DNA of 64,000 bases from Microbacterium mangrovi (GCF_000802305.1 NZ_JTDK01000006.1:62001-126000), one strand, 5' to 3'. Positions 36,768 through 46,339 are shown, counted from the stretch's first letter. Notes: generated by a model not told the origin, from the letters alone. Numbers and translations: made by a program.

Positions 36768-39142
36768 TGGGTGCCGAGACGGAGCGGCTGCGGCGCACCG
36801 ATCTTCGGCTCGTGCCGGTCGCGGCGGCCTGCTGGACGGCGGCGGCCTGGGGCGTGGTGAATCCCGCGCACGCGGGGACCGCGGCCGCGATCCTGTGGGC
36901 GGTGGTGGCTGCAGTCGTCGTGGCGCTGGTGCTTTCGCACGCCGGCCGCTTCACGCGCTCACGCGCGGGTGCGGCGCTCGTTCTGGCCGCTGTCGCCCTC
37001 GCCGGTGCGGCCGCGGCCCTGTCCGCCGTCGGCGTCGCCGAGCCGGCGCGCACCGCCGCCGGAAGTCTGCCCGCGGGCGGCGGTCGCAGCGTCGTCGTCG
37101 AGGCGACGGTCACCGGCTCGTCTTCTCGCACGGCTGCGGGGGGCGTGCTGTTCGACGCAGACGCCCGCAGCATCCGGATCGGGCCGGAGACGCACACGCT
37201 CCGCGTCCCGGTGAAGGTCCTGCTGAGCAAGACCATCCCGGTGGGGCTCGGTGACACCATCATGGTGCGCGGCACCGTGCGCCCGACCGGGCCGGGGGAG
37301 CGGCCGGTCTTCATCGTGTTCGGCGACGGTGACGCCCGCCTCACCGGTCACGCGACCGGCGCGCTCCAGATCGCCTCCGTCCTGCGCCGGGGGCTCGTCA
37401 CGGCCACGGGCGGGCTCCCGCAGCCGGGCGCCGGTCTTATCCCGGGGCTCGCCGTCGGGGATACCACGGCCGTCACCGCCGAGCTGGACGCGGACATGAA
37501 GGCGAGTTCGCTGACGCACCTGACGGCGGTGTCCGGCGCCAATTGCGCGGTCGTGGTGGGCATCGCCTTCGGCCTGGCCGCTCTGTGCGGAGCACGCCGG
37601 ATCATCCGGGTCGGGTGCGGTCTCGCCGCGCTTGCGGGCTTCGTCGTGCTCGTGACGCCGGAACCGAGCGTCGTGCGTGCCGCGATGATGGCGGCGATCG
37701 CGATGCTCGCGCTGCTGCTCGGGCGGGCCCGGCTCGGGATCGCGCTTCTCCTCCTCGCCGTCGTTGTCGCACTGCTCGCGGATCCGTGGCTGGCGATGTC
37801 GGTCGGGTTCGCCCTGTCGGCGGCCGCGACCGGCGCATTGCTGGTGCTCGCGCGTCCGCTGGCGGCGGGACTTGCCCGCTGGATGCCGCGCACGCTGGCC
37901 TTCGCGCTCAGCGTGCCGCTGTCCGCGCAGCTGGTGTGCGGGCCGCTCCTCGTGCTCCTCACCCCGACCATCCCCGTGTTCGGCGTCGTCGCGAACCTCC
38001 TCGCCGAGCCCGCGGCGCCGGCGGCGACCGTGCTCGGGCTGGCGGCGTGCCTCGCCCTGCCGCTGCCCGTGCTGCAGGCCGGGCTCACTGCGCTGACCTG
38101 GGTGCCGGCCGCGTGGATCGCGGCGACGGCGCGGCTGTTCGCGCAGCTTCCCGGCCACGGGCTGCCGTGGTTCGGCGGGGTCGCCGGCGCGGCCGCTCTC
38201 GCGCTGCTGAGCGCGGGCATCGTGTGGCTGCTGGTGCCCGCCGTGCCGGGCCGGACGGCGAGACGCATTCGTGCGGCGGTCGCCGCGGGCGTCGCGATCG
38301 CGCTGGGCGTGTGGGGCGGGTTCGCAACGCTCGGTGGCGTGGCCGCGCCGCTCACCGTTCCGCGAGACTGGTCGGTCGCGCTGTGCGACGTCGGCCAGGG
38401 CGACGCCATCCTGCTCCGCTCCCAGGGGCGGATCGCCCTCATCGACACCGGGCCCGATCCGGAGCCCCTCGCGACCTGCCTGCACCGGTTCGGCATCAGC
38501 CGGATCGACCTCCTGGTGCTGACGCACTACGACCACGACCACGTCGGCGGCGTCGAGGCGGTGCGCGGGCGCGCCGACGTCGTTCTGCACGGCCCGCCCG
38601 ATTCTCCGAGGGCCGACCGACTGCTGCGCGAGCTCGCGGCATCCGGTGCGGACGTGGTGGATGCCGCGGCCGGAATGCGCGGCCCGCTCGGGGCCGCCTC
38701 GTGGACCGTCCTCTGGCCGCTGCGTGACGGCAAGGCGTACCCGCCGGGCAACGAGTCATGCGTGGTGCTGGACATCCGCGGACCCGGGATGCCGACCGGG
38801 CTCTTCCTCGGCGACACCGACGAGGTGGCGCAGGCGGCGATCCTCCGCACCGGAGGCCTGCGGCCCCCGTACGAGGTCGTCAAGGTCGCCCACCACGGCA
38901 GCGCGGACCAGGATCCGCCCCTGTACGCCGCGCTGCGCGCCCCCGTCGCGCTCATCTCGGTCGGGGCGGGCAACGACTACGGCCACCCGCGGGCCCCGAC
39001 CCTGCAGTTCCTCGCCGCCGACCGCGCAGACATCCACCGCACCGACCAGGAGGGCATCGTCACCGTCACCGAGACCTCTGCCGGCCCCGCCCTTTGGCAC
39101 GAGCACGACCGCACAGCGCCGCAGCTCACCCCCGGGCGGTGA
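36767..39142 (+). CDS. comEC: ComEC/Rec2 DNA-uptake channel with C-terminal metallo-beta-lactamase domain
   Basis: A 791-residue membrane protein that imports single-stranded DNA. The N-terminal half has two helices and an OB-like DUF4131 stretch. The competence domain includes LTHLTAVSGANCAVVVGIAF and many helices. The last 250 residues form a metallo-beta-lactamase fold with DVGQGDAILLRS and THYDHDHVGGVEA near 585, thought to degrade the non-transported strand. Type IV pilus genes, needed for uptake, are not in the window. The final codons lie in a terminator stem. Confidence 0.95.
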   Translation: MGAETERLRRTDLRLVPVAAACWTAAAWGVVNPAHAGTAAAILWAVVAAVVVALVLSHAGRFTRSRAGAALVLAAVALAGAAAALSAVGVAEPARTAAGSLPAGGGRSVVVEATVTGSSSRTAAGGVLFDADARSIRIGPETHTLRVPVKVLLSKTIPVGLGDTIMVRGTVRPTGPGERPVFIVFGDGDARLTGHATGALQIASVLRRGLVTATGGLPQPGAGLIPGLAVGDTTAVTAELDADMKASSLTHLTAVSGANCAVVVGIAFGLAALCGARRIIRVGCGLAALAGFVVLVTPEPSVVRAAMMAAIAMLALLLGRARLGIALLLLAVVVALLADPWLAMSVGFALSAAATGALLVLARPLAAGLARWMPRTLAFALSVPLSAQLVCGPLLVLLTPTIPVFGVVANLLAEPAAPAATVLGLAACLALPLPVLQAGLTALTWVPAAWIAATARLFAQLPGHGLPWFGGVAGAAALALLSAGIVWLLVPAVPGRTARRIRAAVAAGVAIALGVWGGFATLGGVAAPLTVPRDWSVALCDVGQGDAILLRSQGRIALIDTGPDPEPLATCLHRFGISRIDLLVLTHYDHDHVGGVEAVRGRADVVLHGPPDSPRADRLLRELAASGADVVDAAAGMRGPLGAASWTVLWPLRDGKAYPPGNESCVVLDIRGPGMPTGLFLGDTDEVAQAAILRTGGLRPPYEVVKVAHHGSADQDPPLYAALRAPVALISVGAGNDYGHPRAPTLQFLAADRADIHRTDQEGIVTVTETSAGPALWHEHDRTAPQLTPGR

Positions 39143-39161
39143 CGTCCGGGGGTGAGCTGCG
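39120..39161 (+). terminator. Terminator whose left arm is the 3' end of comEC
   Basis: CGCAGCTCACCCCCGG (39120-39135) pairs over 16 bp with CCGGGGGTGAGCTGCG (39146-39161). The comEC stop codon TGA (39140-39142) lies in the loop, so the stem overlaps coding sequence and translation could interfere with its folding. Confidence 0.7.
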
Positions 39162-39239
39162 CTGCGCTGCGCCACGCGCCGTGTGGGACCGGCACGTTGA
39201 CGGTAGTGTCCGAAGCACATCCGGAGGGAGAGGTGCGCC

Positions 39240-39701
39240 ATGATCGACGGTTCCGTGATCGATCGGATCCTGATGGAGAACCGCTATTGCGTGCTCGGCA
39301 CGGCGGATGCGGCCGGGCGGCCGTGGGTGAGTCCCGTCTTCTTCGCGCAGCTCGATGACGATCGGATCTGCTGGGTGTCCGACCCGGCCGCCCGGCACTC
39401 GCAGAACATCCTCTCGCACGCCGCCGTGGCGATCACGGTGTTCGACAGCACGGTCCCCGTCGGGCGGGCGGAAGCCGCCTACTTCGACGCCGACGCCGGT
39501 TTCCTTCCCGAGGAGTCTCGTGATCTCGCACTCGCGGCCCTCAACGCGCGACTGCCGGAGGGCAAGAAGCTCGGTCCCGCGGATCTCGCGCCGGCGGGCC
39601 CGCTGACGATGTACTCCGCGCACATCCGGCATCGGTACGTGCTGGTGCGCGGCGGCGACCCTGAGCACGGAAACACGCTGGACACGACGGTGGAGGTCTG
39701 A
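39240..39701 (+). CDS. Pyridoxamine 5'-phosphate oxidase-like flavin-binding protein
   Basis: A 153-residue split-barrel protein. Family features are RYCVLGTADAAGRPWVSPVF, ICWVSDPAARHSQNI and AVAITVFDST, the three strands that hold FMN or F420 in this superfamily. Members include heme-degrading and F420-dependent enzymes, so the reaction cannot be assigned. GGAGGGAGAGG is a strong ribosome binding site. It stands alone between comEC's terminator and holA. Confidence 0.85.
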   Translation: MIDGSVIDRILMENRYCVLGTADAAGRPWVSPVFFAQLDDDRICWVSDPAARHSQNILSHAAVAITVFDSTVPVGRAEAAYFDADAGFLPEESRDLALAALNARLPEGKKLGPADLAPAGPLTMYSAHIRHRYVLVRGGDPEHGNTLDTTVEV

Positions 39702-39744
39702 GTCCTCGACAGGGGTGTCCGAGCCCCCGACTACGCTTGAGGGC

Positions 39745-40806
39745 ATGGCCCCGGCACCCCGACGCTCACCCGCATCGAAGTCCGGCGCCGCCCGCACGGC
39801 GTCGCGCGCGGTCATCCCGCAGCTGTCCTGGCGCGACCCGCAGCCGGCGCCGATCGTGCTGGTCTCCGGGCCCGAAGACGTCTGCGCCGAGCGGGCGATC
39901 GCCGGCGTGCGCGACTACCTGCGCGCCGAAGACCCCACGCTCGAAGTCTCCGACATCCGCGCCGACGACTACGCCGCGGGCACGCTGCTGGCGGTGACGT
40001 CGCCCTCTCTGTTCGGCGAGCCGCGGCTGGTGCGCATCACCGGGGGCGAGAAGATGAGCGACGCGTTCCTGACCGAGGCGCTGGCCTACCTCGACGCACC
40101 GCAAGACGGGGCGACGGTGGTGCTGCGCCACTCCGGCGCGAGCGTGCGCGGCAAGAAGCTGCTCGACGCGATCCGCGCCGGCACCGGCGGCGGTGTCGAG
40201 GTGCCGTGCCCCGTGATCAAGCGCGACGGCGACCGGTACGACTTCGCGGCCGGCGAGTTCAAGGCGGCATCCAAGCGGATCGCGCCGGCAGCACTTCGCT
40301 CGCTGGTGTCCGCTTTCACGGGCGACCTGACCGAACTCGCCGCCGCCTGCCAGCAGCTCATCGCCGACGTCCCCGGCGACGTGACCGCCGAGGTCGTCGA
40401 GCGCTACTACGGCGGGCGGGTCGAGACGTCGGCCTTCACTGTCGCCGACACCGCGATCTCCGGCCGTCTCGGCGACGCGCTCATGGCGCTGCGTCAGGCG
40501 ATGGACTCCGGCGTCGACCCCGTGCCGCTCGTCGCCGCGATCGCGATGAAGCTGCGCACCATGGCGCGGGTGGCCGGCAGCCGGGAGTCGGCGCAGGCGC
40601 TGGCATCCCGGCTCGGCATGAAGGACTGGCAGGTCAACAACGCCCGCCGCGACCTGTCGGGCTGGAACCAGCAGACCCTCGGCCTGGCGATCATGGCGGC
40701 CGCCCAGGCCGACGCCGACGTGAAGGGCGCCTCCCGCGACGCCGTGTTCGCGCTGGAGCGCCTCATCACCGTGATCGCGACCAAGGCGCCCTACGGCACC
40801 CGCTGA
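39745..40806 (+). CDS. holA: DNA polymerase III delta subunit
   Basis: A 353-residue clamp-loader subunit that opens the sliding clamp. It shows the AAA-like but ATPase-dead layout: PIVLVSGPEDVCAERAIAGV with no Walker A lysine, ITGGEKMSDAFLTEALAYL, FTGDLTELAAACQQLIADV and the helical collar near RRDLSGWNQQTLGLAI. I chose the ATG at 39745 because GAGGG lies just before it; the frame continues to 39715. holA next to comEC and rpsT is a common bacterial order. Confidence 0.93.
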   Translation: MAPAPRRSPASKSGAARTASRAVIPQLSWRDPQPAPIVLVSGPEDVCAERAIAGVRDYLRAEDPTLEVSDIRADDYAAGTLLAVTSPSLFGEPRLVRITGGEKMSDAFLTEALAYLDAPQDGATVVLRHSGASVRGKKLLDAIRAGTGGGVEVPCPVIKRDGDRYDFAAGEFKAASKRIAPAALRSLVSAFTGDLTELAAACQQLIADVPGDVTAEVVERYYGGRVETSAFTVADTAISGRLGDALMALRQAMDSGVDPVPLVAAIAMKLRTMARVAGSRESAQALASRLGMKDWQVNNARRDLSGWNQQTLGLAIMAAAQADADVKGASRDAVFALERLITVIATKAPYGTR

Positions 40807-40828
40807 GCGCTCCGGGCGAGAAAACGAC

Positions 40829-40858
40829 GAAGGCCCGCCCCCAGGGGGACGGGCCTTC
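40829..40858. terminator. Terminator between convergent holA and rpsT
   Basis: GAAGGCCCG pairs with CGGGCCTTC, with further CCCC/GGGG pairing inside. On the minus strand it is followed by GTCGTTTTC, so it suits rpsT best. Confidence 0.75.
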
Positions 40859-40872
40859 TGAAGCTCAGCGGC

Positions 40873-41133
40873 TCAGAGCGCAGAAACCTGCTTGGCGATG
40901 GCCGACTTGCGGTTCGCCGCCTGGTTCTGGTGGATGACGCCCTTGCTCACGGCCTTGTCGAGCTTGCGCGACGCCTTGGCCAGAGCCTTCTCGGCAGCAG
41001 CCTTGTCGCCGGCAGCGATGGCCTCGCGGGTGCGACGCACCTCGGTCTTCAGCTCGCTCTTGACGGCCTGGTTGCGCTGACGCGCCTTCTCGTTGGTCTT
41101 GTTGCGCTTGATCTGCGACTTGATGTTCGCCAC
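40873..41133 (-). CDS. rpsT: 30S ribosomal protein S20
   Basis: An 86-residue basic helical protein of normal size: [20 protein letters not shown] at the N-terminus and [18 protein letters not shown] at the C-terminus. The GTG start is preceded by GAAAG. About 150 bases upstream form its promoter and leader; TTGTTC and TGTCTA on the minus strand, 17 bases apart, are weak promoter candidates. The frame extends to 41223 without family similarity. Confidence 0.96.
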   Translation of the reverse strand: MANIKSQIKRNKTNEKARQRNQAVKSELKTEVRRTREAIAAGDKAAAEKALAKASRKLDKAVSKGVIHQNQAANRKSAIAKQVSAL

Positions 41134-41287
41134 GTTCGACGTTTCTTTCGTTTGGTGATCGGTTGAGTGCCGGACGACGGTTGAGAGAGAGGGGGAGTCA
41201 CCCGGCGTTGTGCGAGTAGACACTCACACGCAAGCCAAGGAACAACTCTACCAGGTGTCGCCGCCTCGAACCTGCACGGGACACGAA

Positions 41288-41319
41288 GGCCCTCGGGACC
41301 GATTCCGATCCCGAGGGCC
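41288..41319 (-). terminator. Terminator of the secreted nuclease gene
   Basis: GGCCCTCGGGA and TCCCGAGGGCC form an 11-bp perfect stem 17 bases past the nuclease stop, on its 3' side. Confidence 0.75.
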
Positions 41320-41335
41320 CTCACCGGTCGGACTC

Positions 41336-44179
41336 CTAGCCGAGCACCTTCCACGGCTGCTTCTTCGCGGCGGCGCCGGGCACGTCGCCCTGCGTCCACC
41401 ACTGCGCGACGTACTTCACTCCGTCGTACTCCACGACGTCGCCGGTCGTGAACACGCGCGTCGCCGTCCACTGCACCGAACCGTCGGGTGCGGTGGCCAG
41501 CTGCTCCCACACGACCTTCTTGGAAGCGCCCGGGGTCTCACCCTTCGTGGAGAACTGCGCACGCCAGATGGAGCCGCCGAACGTCACGAGGTCGCCTGCA
41601 CTGTACGCGGCGTCGGCCCGCCACGCGGCGGGGGCCGGGAGCGTCAGCCCGATGACCTCCGGGTCGTGGTCGGATGCCGCGAACGGGTCGCCCGCGTCGA
41701 ACAGCTGCGCCGCGTTGTAGTTGAAGCGGCTGTAGTTGTAGGCGACCGACTCCTGCGCATTGATCTGCCAGATGTCGCCGCCGGTGACCATCTTCAGCGC
41801 GGCCGCGTTCGCGAGCACGTGGTCGAGCGAGCCCTGCAGCCCGTTGTACGAGTAGGTGTGCTCGTCCGGGGCGAAGGCGCTGCCGAGGTCGGTGTAGCCG
41901 GCCGAGTACAGCTTCTCGAGCGGGTCCTCGTGCGTGTAGGCGTTCAGGTCGCCGAGCAGGAAGATCCGCTCGGTGCCGAGTCCGGCGGCGACGCCGTTCG
42001 CGAAGGCGACGGTGTCCTCGGCCTCACGCACGCGCGTCGCGTTGAACGCGCCCTGGTCCTTGGCGGGCGAGGACGTGTCCTGCAGGTCGCCGTCGTACAG
42101 CGGGGTGCCGCTGCCCTTGGACTTCCAGTGGTTCGCGACCACCAGGAAGGCGTCGGCATCCCTCGCGTTCGCGCGCTTGAACGCCTGAGCGAGCGGCTGG
42201 CGGGCGATCGAGAAGGACTGACCGGGACCGGACTTGTCCGTCAGCACGGTCGACGTGCCCACCGGGGTGACGGCGCCGGGCTTGTAGATGAACGCCGTGC
42301 GGATGACGTCCTGCTGGGCGAGCGGGGGCAGCTTGTCGGCGGCGGGCGACGGGATGTACGCCCACACCGTCGACCCCGCGGCCGTGTTCAGCGCATCCAC
42401 GAGACCGGCGAGGGCGGTGTCGCGCGGCTCGCCGAACTTCACCGAGTTCTCGACCTCCTCCAGCGAGACGATGCTCGCGCCGAGCCGGTTGATCCCGGCG
42501 ACGATCTTGGCCTGCTGACGCAGGAAGCTCGCCTCGTCGGCGGCACCTCGGGGGCCCGGGCCGCCGGCCGTGGTCGTGCAGCGGTTGACGGTGATGGGGG
42601 TGCCGGCGCGGTCCTTGTAGAGCGTGCACGTCCCCAGGCCGTCGCCGACGAACCGCGCACCCGTCATGGGGAAGTAGTTCTGCACGTTGAACGTGGCCAG
42701 GCGGGCGTCGCCGCCGGTGGCCGCGGGCTGCTGGTTGGCGGCGCGCTGGTCGGCGAACGTGGCGACGGCGGCGCCGTCGCCCGTGACCTGGGCGGTCGGC
42801 TGGAAGTTCCACAGGCTGTTGCGGTACTCGAGCACGACCGGCTGGTGGAAGGTGACGCTCGCGCCGATGCTCACTGCATGGGTGGCGCTGAGCCAGGGGA
42901 GCGCGGTGCCGGTGTTCGCGGCCGAGTTGTAGTTGGTGCTCGCGCCGTCATCGAGGGTGATGGTGCGTGCGGCGTTGTCCGCGGCCGCCGCGACCGCCTC
43001 CGGCGAGCCGGGGGTGCCGGCATCCGTCGGCTGGCGGAGGGGCTCGGCACCGACCGCCAGCGTGAACGAGCCGTAGTAGTTCGCGTCGTAATTGTCGGTG
43101 ACGGTGAACGGGCCCTGCGGTGCGATCAGTTCGCCTTCGTGGGCCTCCTTCTGCGCGTCGGTGGTCAGGTCCGCCCAGTCGAGGGTGTCCGGCTGCACCG
43201 GGGCGAGCGCCGTGCCGAGCTTCGTGACGGTGGGCGAGGTGATCTCGGTGGTGCCGTTGAACTCCTGCACCTTGCCGGTCACCGAGACGCTGTCGCCGAC
43301 CTCGACCTGTCCGGCGGAGATCGACCCGAAGACGAAGACCGCATCCGAGCGGCCCGGCGTCCTGTCGTCGGCCGCCGTGCCGCCCGCGCCGCCGGTCTCG
43401 AGGTAGAAGCCGTTGAAGCCGCCCGTGCGGTAGTCCGCGGTCACGACGCCCTCGGTCTGGACGCTCTTGCCCGCATACGGCGAGGTCGCTCCGTCGCCCT
43501 GGATCTCGGCGATCGTGAGGGGTGTGGGAGTCTCGCCCGGGTCGGGCGGAGTCGTGTTCCCGGCCGCCTGCGGGGTCGGTGCGGCCGCCGTGAAGTCGGC
43601 CGCGTTGTCGTCGGTGTCGGTCCCGCCCGCGTTCCGCTGATAGCTCAGGATGACCGAGTTGCCGGTGGCGGCCGTGCCCTCGGGGGCGTTGCTCGTGCCC
43701 CACCCGAGCCGGTCGATCACGCTGGAGTCGCCCGGAACGACGCCCGTCGTGGTGCGGGCGAGGTAGAGCGTGCCGCCGGCAGCGCCGGGGTTGACGTTGG
43801 TGCTCGTCAGGTCGGGAGCGGGCAGCGCGACGCCGTTCGCAGCGTTGCCGGGGAGCTGGATCAGGAAGTGACCGTGGGCGGGAACGGATCCGCTCAGCGC
43901 GAAGACGCCCGTCGGCAGGCCGGCGCCGCCGGGCGCGCGGTACTGCAGCGAGTCGCCCGCGAGCGAGATCGCGGCCGCGGTGGGGTTGTACAGCTCCACG
44001 AACTTGTTGAGGTACGTCGCGCCGCTCGAACCGCCGTTGACGTACGCCTCGCTGATGACGAGGTCGGTGCCGCCGACGTTCGCGGATGCCGGCGCGGACA
44101 GTCCGGCGCCGAGCAGGCAGGCCACAGCGGTCACGGCCGCAGCGGACCCGAGGGTCCTGCGTGGTGAGTGTTGGATCAC
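41336..44179 (-). CDS. Secreted ExeM/NucH-family endonuclease with carbohydrate-binding C-terminus
   Basis: A 947-residue exported protein. The signal peptide (about 1-33, RRTLGSAAAVTAVACLLGAG) ends at ASA. A lamin-tail domain follows (LVISEAYVNGGSSGATYLNK, VELYNPTA), then an OB-fold YhcR-like region (TIAEIQGDG to about 330). The endonuclease/exonuclease/phosphatase domain covers about 490-840 with RLATFNVQNYFP, LEEVENSVKFGEP, VANHWKSKGSG, LLGDLNAYTHEDP and the final SDHDPEVIG. Two CBM5/12-like repeats rich in Trp close the chain. It probably degrades extracellular DNA near chitin-like surfaces. AGGAGA precedes the GTG. Confidence 0.93.
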   Translation of the reverse strand: MIQHSPRRTLGSAAAVTAVACLLGAGLSAPASANVGGTDLVISEAYVNGGSSGATYLNKFVELYNPTAAAISLAGDSLQYRAPGGAGLPTGVFALSGSVPAHGHFLIQLPGNAANGVALPAPDLTSTNVNPGAAGGTLYLARTTTGVVPGDSSVIDRLGWGTSNAPEGTAATGNSVILSYQRNAGGTDTDDNAADFTAAAPTPQAAGNTTPPDPGETPTPLTIAEIQGDGATSPYAGKSVQTEGVVTADYRTGGFNGFYLETGGAGGTAADDRTPGRSDAVFVFGSISAGQVEVGDSVSVTGKVQEFNGTTEITSPTVTKLGTALAPVQPDTLDWADLTTDAQKEAHEGELIAPQGPFTVTDNYDANYYGSFTLAVGAEPLRQPTDAGTPGSPEAVAAAADNAARTITLDDGASTNYNSAANTGTALPWLSATHAVSIGASVTFHQPVVLEYRNSLWNFQPTAQVTGDGAAVATFADQRAANQQPAATGGDARLATFNVQNYFPMTGARFVGDGLGTCTLYKDRAGTPITVNRCTTTAGGPGPRGAADEASFLRQQAKIVAGINRLGASIVSLEEVENSVKFGEPRDTALAGLVDALNTAAGSTVWAYIPSPAADKLPPLAQQDVIRTAFIYKPGAVTPVGTSTVLTDKSGPGQSFSIARQPLAQAFKRANARDADAFLVVANHWKSKGSGTPLYDGDLQDTSSPAKDQGAFNATRVREAEDTVAFANGVAAGLGTERIFLLGDLNAYTHEDPLEKLYSAGYTDLGSAFAPDEHTYSYNGLQGSLDHVLANAAALKMVTGGDIWQINAQESVAYNYSRFNYNAAQLFDAGDPFAASDHDPEVIGLTLPAPAAWRADAAYSAGDLVTFGGSIWRAQFSTKGETPGASKKVVWEQLATAPDGSVQWTATRVFTTGDVVEYDGVKYVAQWWTQGDVPGAAAKKQPWKVLG

Positions 44180-44235
44180 GGTTTCTCCTGGGGTGAGGGA
44201 GCCCTTCGTTGGGGCTCACCCGATCCACCCTGGCC

Positions 44236-44249
44236 TTCTCCGAGGAGAA
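44236..44249. repeat. Inverted repeat upstream of the nuclease gene
   Basis: TTCTCC-GA-GGAGAA lies about 57 bases upstream of the nuclease start in the gap shared with lepA. It could be an operator for either gene; nothing else supports this. Confidence 0.3.
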
Positions 44250-44348
44250 AGAAAAGAATCAGCTGGGAATCAATCGGTGAACGTCAGCGAACACCCGCGC
44301 AACGCGTGCAGGTTTCCGGGACGTCGTCGCCCGTAGAATCGAAGGGAT

Positions 44349-46217
44349 ATGTCCCCGCGCGCCCTCCAGCCTCTCCAGCCCGCCGCCACGCCGCCGGAGC
44401 TCATCCGCAATTTCTGCATCATCGCCCACATCGACCATGGCAAGTCGACGCTGGCCGACCGCATGCTCCAGATCACCGGCGTGGTCGCCGAGCGCGACAT
44501 GCGCGCTCAGTACCTCGACCGCATGGACATCGAGCGCGAGCGCGGCATCACGATCAAGTCGCAGGCCGTGCGGATGCCGTGGCAGACGGACGACGGCCCG
44601 TCGACAGGCTCAGGGACCGTGTACGCCCTGAACATGATCGACACGCCCGGGCACGTCGACTTCACGTACGAGGTCAGCCGGTCCCTCGCCGCGTGCGAGG
44701 GCGCGATCCTGCTGGTGGATGCCGCCCAGGGGATCGAGGCGCAGACCCTCGCCAACCTCTATCTGGCGCTCGAGAACGACCTCCACATCATTCCGGTGCT
44801 GAACAAGATCGACCTTCCCGCGGCCGACCCCGAGAAGTACGCGGCCGAGCTCGCCGGCCTCATCGGCGGCTCGCCCGACGACGTGCTGCGGGTCTCGGGC
44901 AAGACCGGCATGGGCGTCGAGGCGCTGCTGGACCGCATCGTCGCCGAGATCCCCGCGCCGAAGGGCGACGCGGACGCCCCGGCCCGCGCGATGATCTTCG
45001 ACTCGGTGTACGACTCGTATCGCGGCGTGGTGACCTACGTGCGCATGGTCGACGGCCAGCTGTCCCCCCGGGAGCGGGTGCAGATGATGTCGACCAAGGC
45101 CACCCACGAACTGCTCGAGATCGGCGTGTCGAGCCCCGAGCCGACCCCCACCAAGGGACTCGGGGTCGGCGAGGTCGGCTACCTCATCACCGGCGTGAAG
45201 GACGTGCGCCAGTCGAAGGTCGGCGACACGATCACCAACCACCGCAAGCCCGCGACCGAGGCGCTGGCCGGGTACACCGACCCGAAGCCGATGGTGTTCT
45301 CCGGCATCTACCCGATCGACGGCAGCGACTACGCCGACCTCCGTGAGGCGCTGGACAAGCTGAAGCTGTCGGATGCCTCCCTGCAGTACGAGCCGGAGAC
45401 CTCGGTGGCCCTCGGCTTCGGGTTCCGCTGCGGATTCCTCGGCCTCCTGCACCTCGAGATCATCACCGAGCGCCTGGCTCGCGAGTTCGACCTCGACCTC
45501 ATCACCACCGCGCCGTCGGTGACCTACGAGGTGACGACCGACACCGGCGAGACCGTGACCGTCACCAACCCGAGCGAGTACCCCGACGGCCGGGTGGCCG
45601 AGGTGTCCGAGCCGGTCGTCAAGGTCGGCATCCTGCTGCCGAAGGACTACGTCGGCACCGTCATGGAGCTGTGCCAGTCGCGGCGTGGATCCCTTCTGGG
45701 CATGGACTACCTCAGCGAGGATCGCGTCGAACTGCGCTACAACATGCCGCTCGGCGAGATCGTGTTCGACTTCTTCGACCAGCTGAAGTCCAAGACGCAG
45801 GGCTACGCGAGCCTCGACTACGAACCGGCCGGCTCTCAGACCGCGGACCTCGTGAAGGTCGACATCCTGCTGCAGGGCGACAAGGTGGACGCCTTCAGCT
45901 CGATCGTGCACCGCGACAAGGCGTACGCCTACGGCACGATGATGACCGAGCGGCTGCGCAAGCTCATCCCTCGGCAGCAGTTCGAGGTGCCGATCCAGGC
46001 GGCGATCGGTGCGCGCATCATCGCCCGCGAGAACATCCGCGCGATCCGCAAGGACGTCCTGGCCAAGTGCTACGGCGGTGACATCACCCGCAAGCGCAAG
46101 CTCCTCGAGAAGCAGAAGGAGGGCAAGAAGCGCATGAAGATGGTCGGTCGCGTCGAGGTGCCGCAGGAGGCCTTCATCGCCGCACTGTCCGGCGACGTGG
46201 AGAGCGCGAAGAAGTAG
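44349..46217 (+). CDS. lepA: Elongation factor 4
   Basis: A 622-residue translational GTPase that acts on stalled ribosomes. G1 is [15 protein letters not shown] (about residue 26), G2 lies in [16 protein letters not shown]3 is [14 protein letters not shown], and G4 is NKID. The LepA-specific C-terminus ends with [20 protein letters not shown]. Between G2 and G3 the chain [20 protein letters not shown] has a few extra residues where relatives have a short turn; its DNA matches a common intergenic repeat. A TAGAAT at 44334-44339 may be its -10. Confidence 0.96.
   Translation: MSPRALQPLQPAATPPELIRNFCIIAHIDHGKSTLADRMLQITGVVAERDMRAQYLDRMDIERERGITIKSQAVRMPWQTDDGPSTGSGTVYALNMIDTPGHVDFTYEVSRSLAACEGAILLVDAAQGIEAQTLANLYLALENDLHIIPVLNKIDLPAADPEKYAAELAGLIGGSPDDVLRVSGKTGMGVEALLDRIVAEIPAPKGDADAPARAMIFDSVYDSYRGVVTYVRMVDGQLSPRERVQMMSTKATHELLEIGVSSPEPTPTKGLGVGEVGYLITGVKDVRQSKVGDTITNHRKPATEALAGYTDPKPMVFSGIYPIDGSDYADLREALDKLKLSDASLQYEPETSVALGFGFRCGFLGLLHLEIITERLAREFDLDLITTAPSVTYEVTTDTGETVTVTNPSEYPDGRVAEVSEPVVKVGILLPKDYVGTVMELCQSRRGSLLGMDYLSEDRVELRYNMPLGEIVFDFFDQLKSKTQGYASLDYEPAGSQTADLVKVDILLQGDKVDAFSSIVHRDKAYAYGTMMTERLRKLIPRQQFEVPIQAAIGARIIARENIRAIRKDVLAKCYGGDITRKRKLLEKQKEGKKRMKMVGRVEVPQEAFIAALSGDVESAKK
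44597..44618 (+). repeat. Repeat-like in-frame insert inside lepA
   Basis: GTCGACAGGCTCAGGGACC with its flanks encodes PSTGSGT between the G2 and G3 motifs of LepA. I recall this word as a dispersed intergenic repeat in Microbacterium and other high-GC genomes. A second copy is not seen in this window, apart from CTCAGGAACC in the element at 46223. Confidence 0.4.
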
Positions 46218-46222
46218 GCCGC

Positions 46223-46334
46223 CGCGTTTCGTCTCGTCGCTGCGCTCCTCGCTCAACGACCGAGGGTTGTCGGTCGTTGAGCGCCCTTCGTCTCGCTTCG
46301 CTCGCTCAGGAACCGCGAAGCGAGACGAAACGCG
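46223..46334. repeat. Composite inverted-repeat element between convergent lepA and putA
   Basis: The outer arms CGCGTTTCGTCTCG (46223-46236) and CGAGACGAAACGCG (46321-46334) are perfect inverse complements. Inside, GCTCAACGACCG pairs with CGGTCGTTGAGC (46251-46262 and 46271-46282) as a 12-bp hairpin. CGTCTCGCTTCG (46289-46300) also pairs with CGAAGCGAGACG (46316-46327), competing with the outer stem. It fills the space between two convergent stops, so it can end transcription both ways, and its arms look like a dispersed Microbacterium repeat. Confidence 0.75.
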
Positions 46335-46339
46335 GGTGC

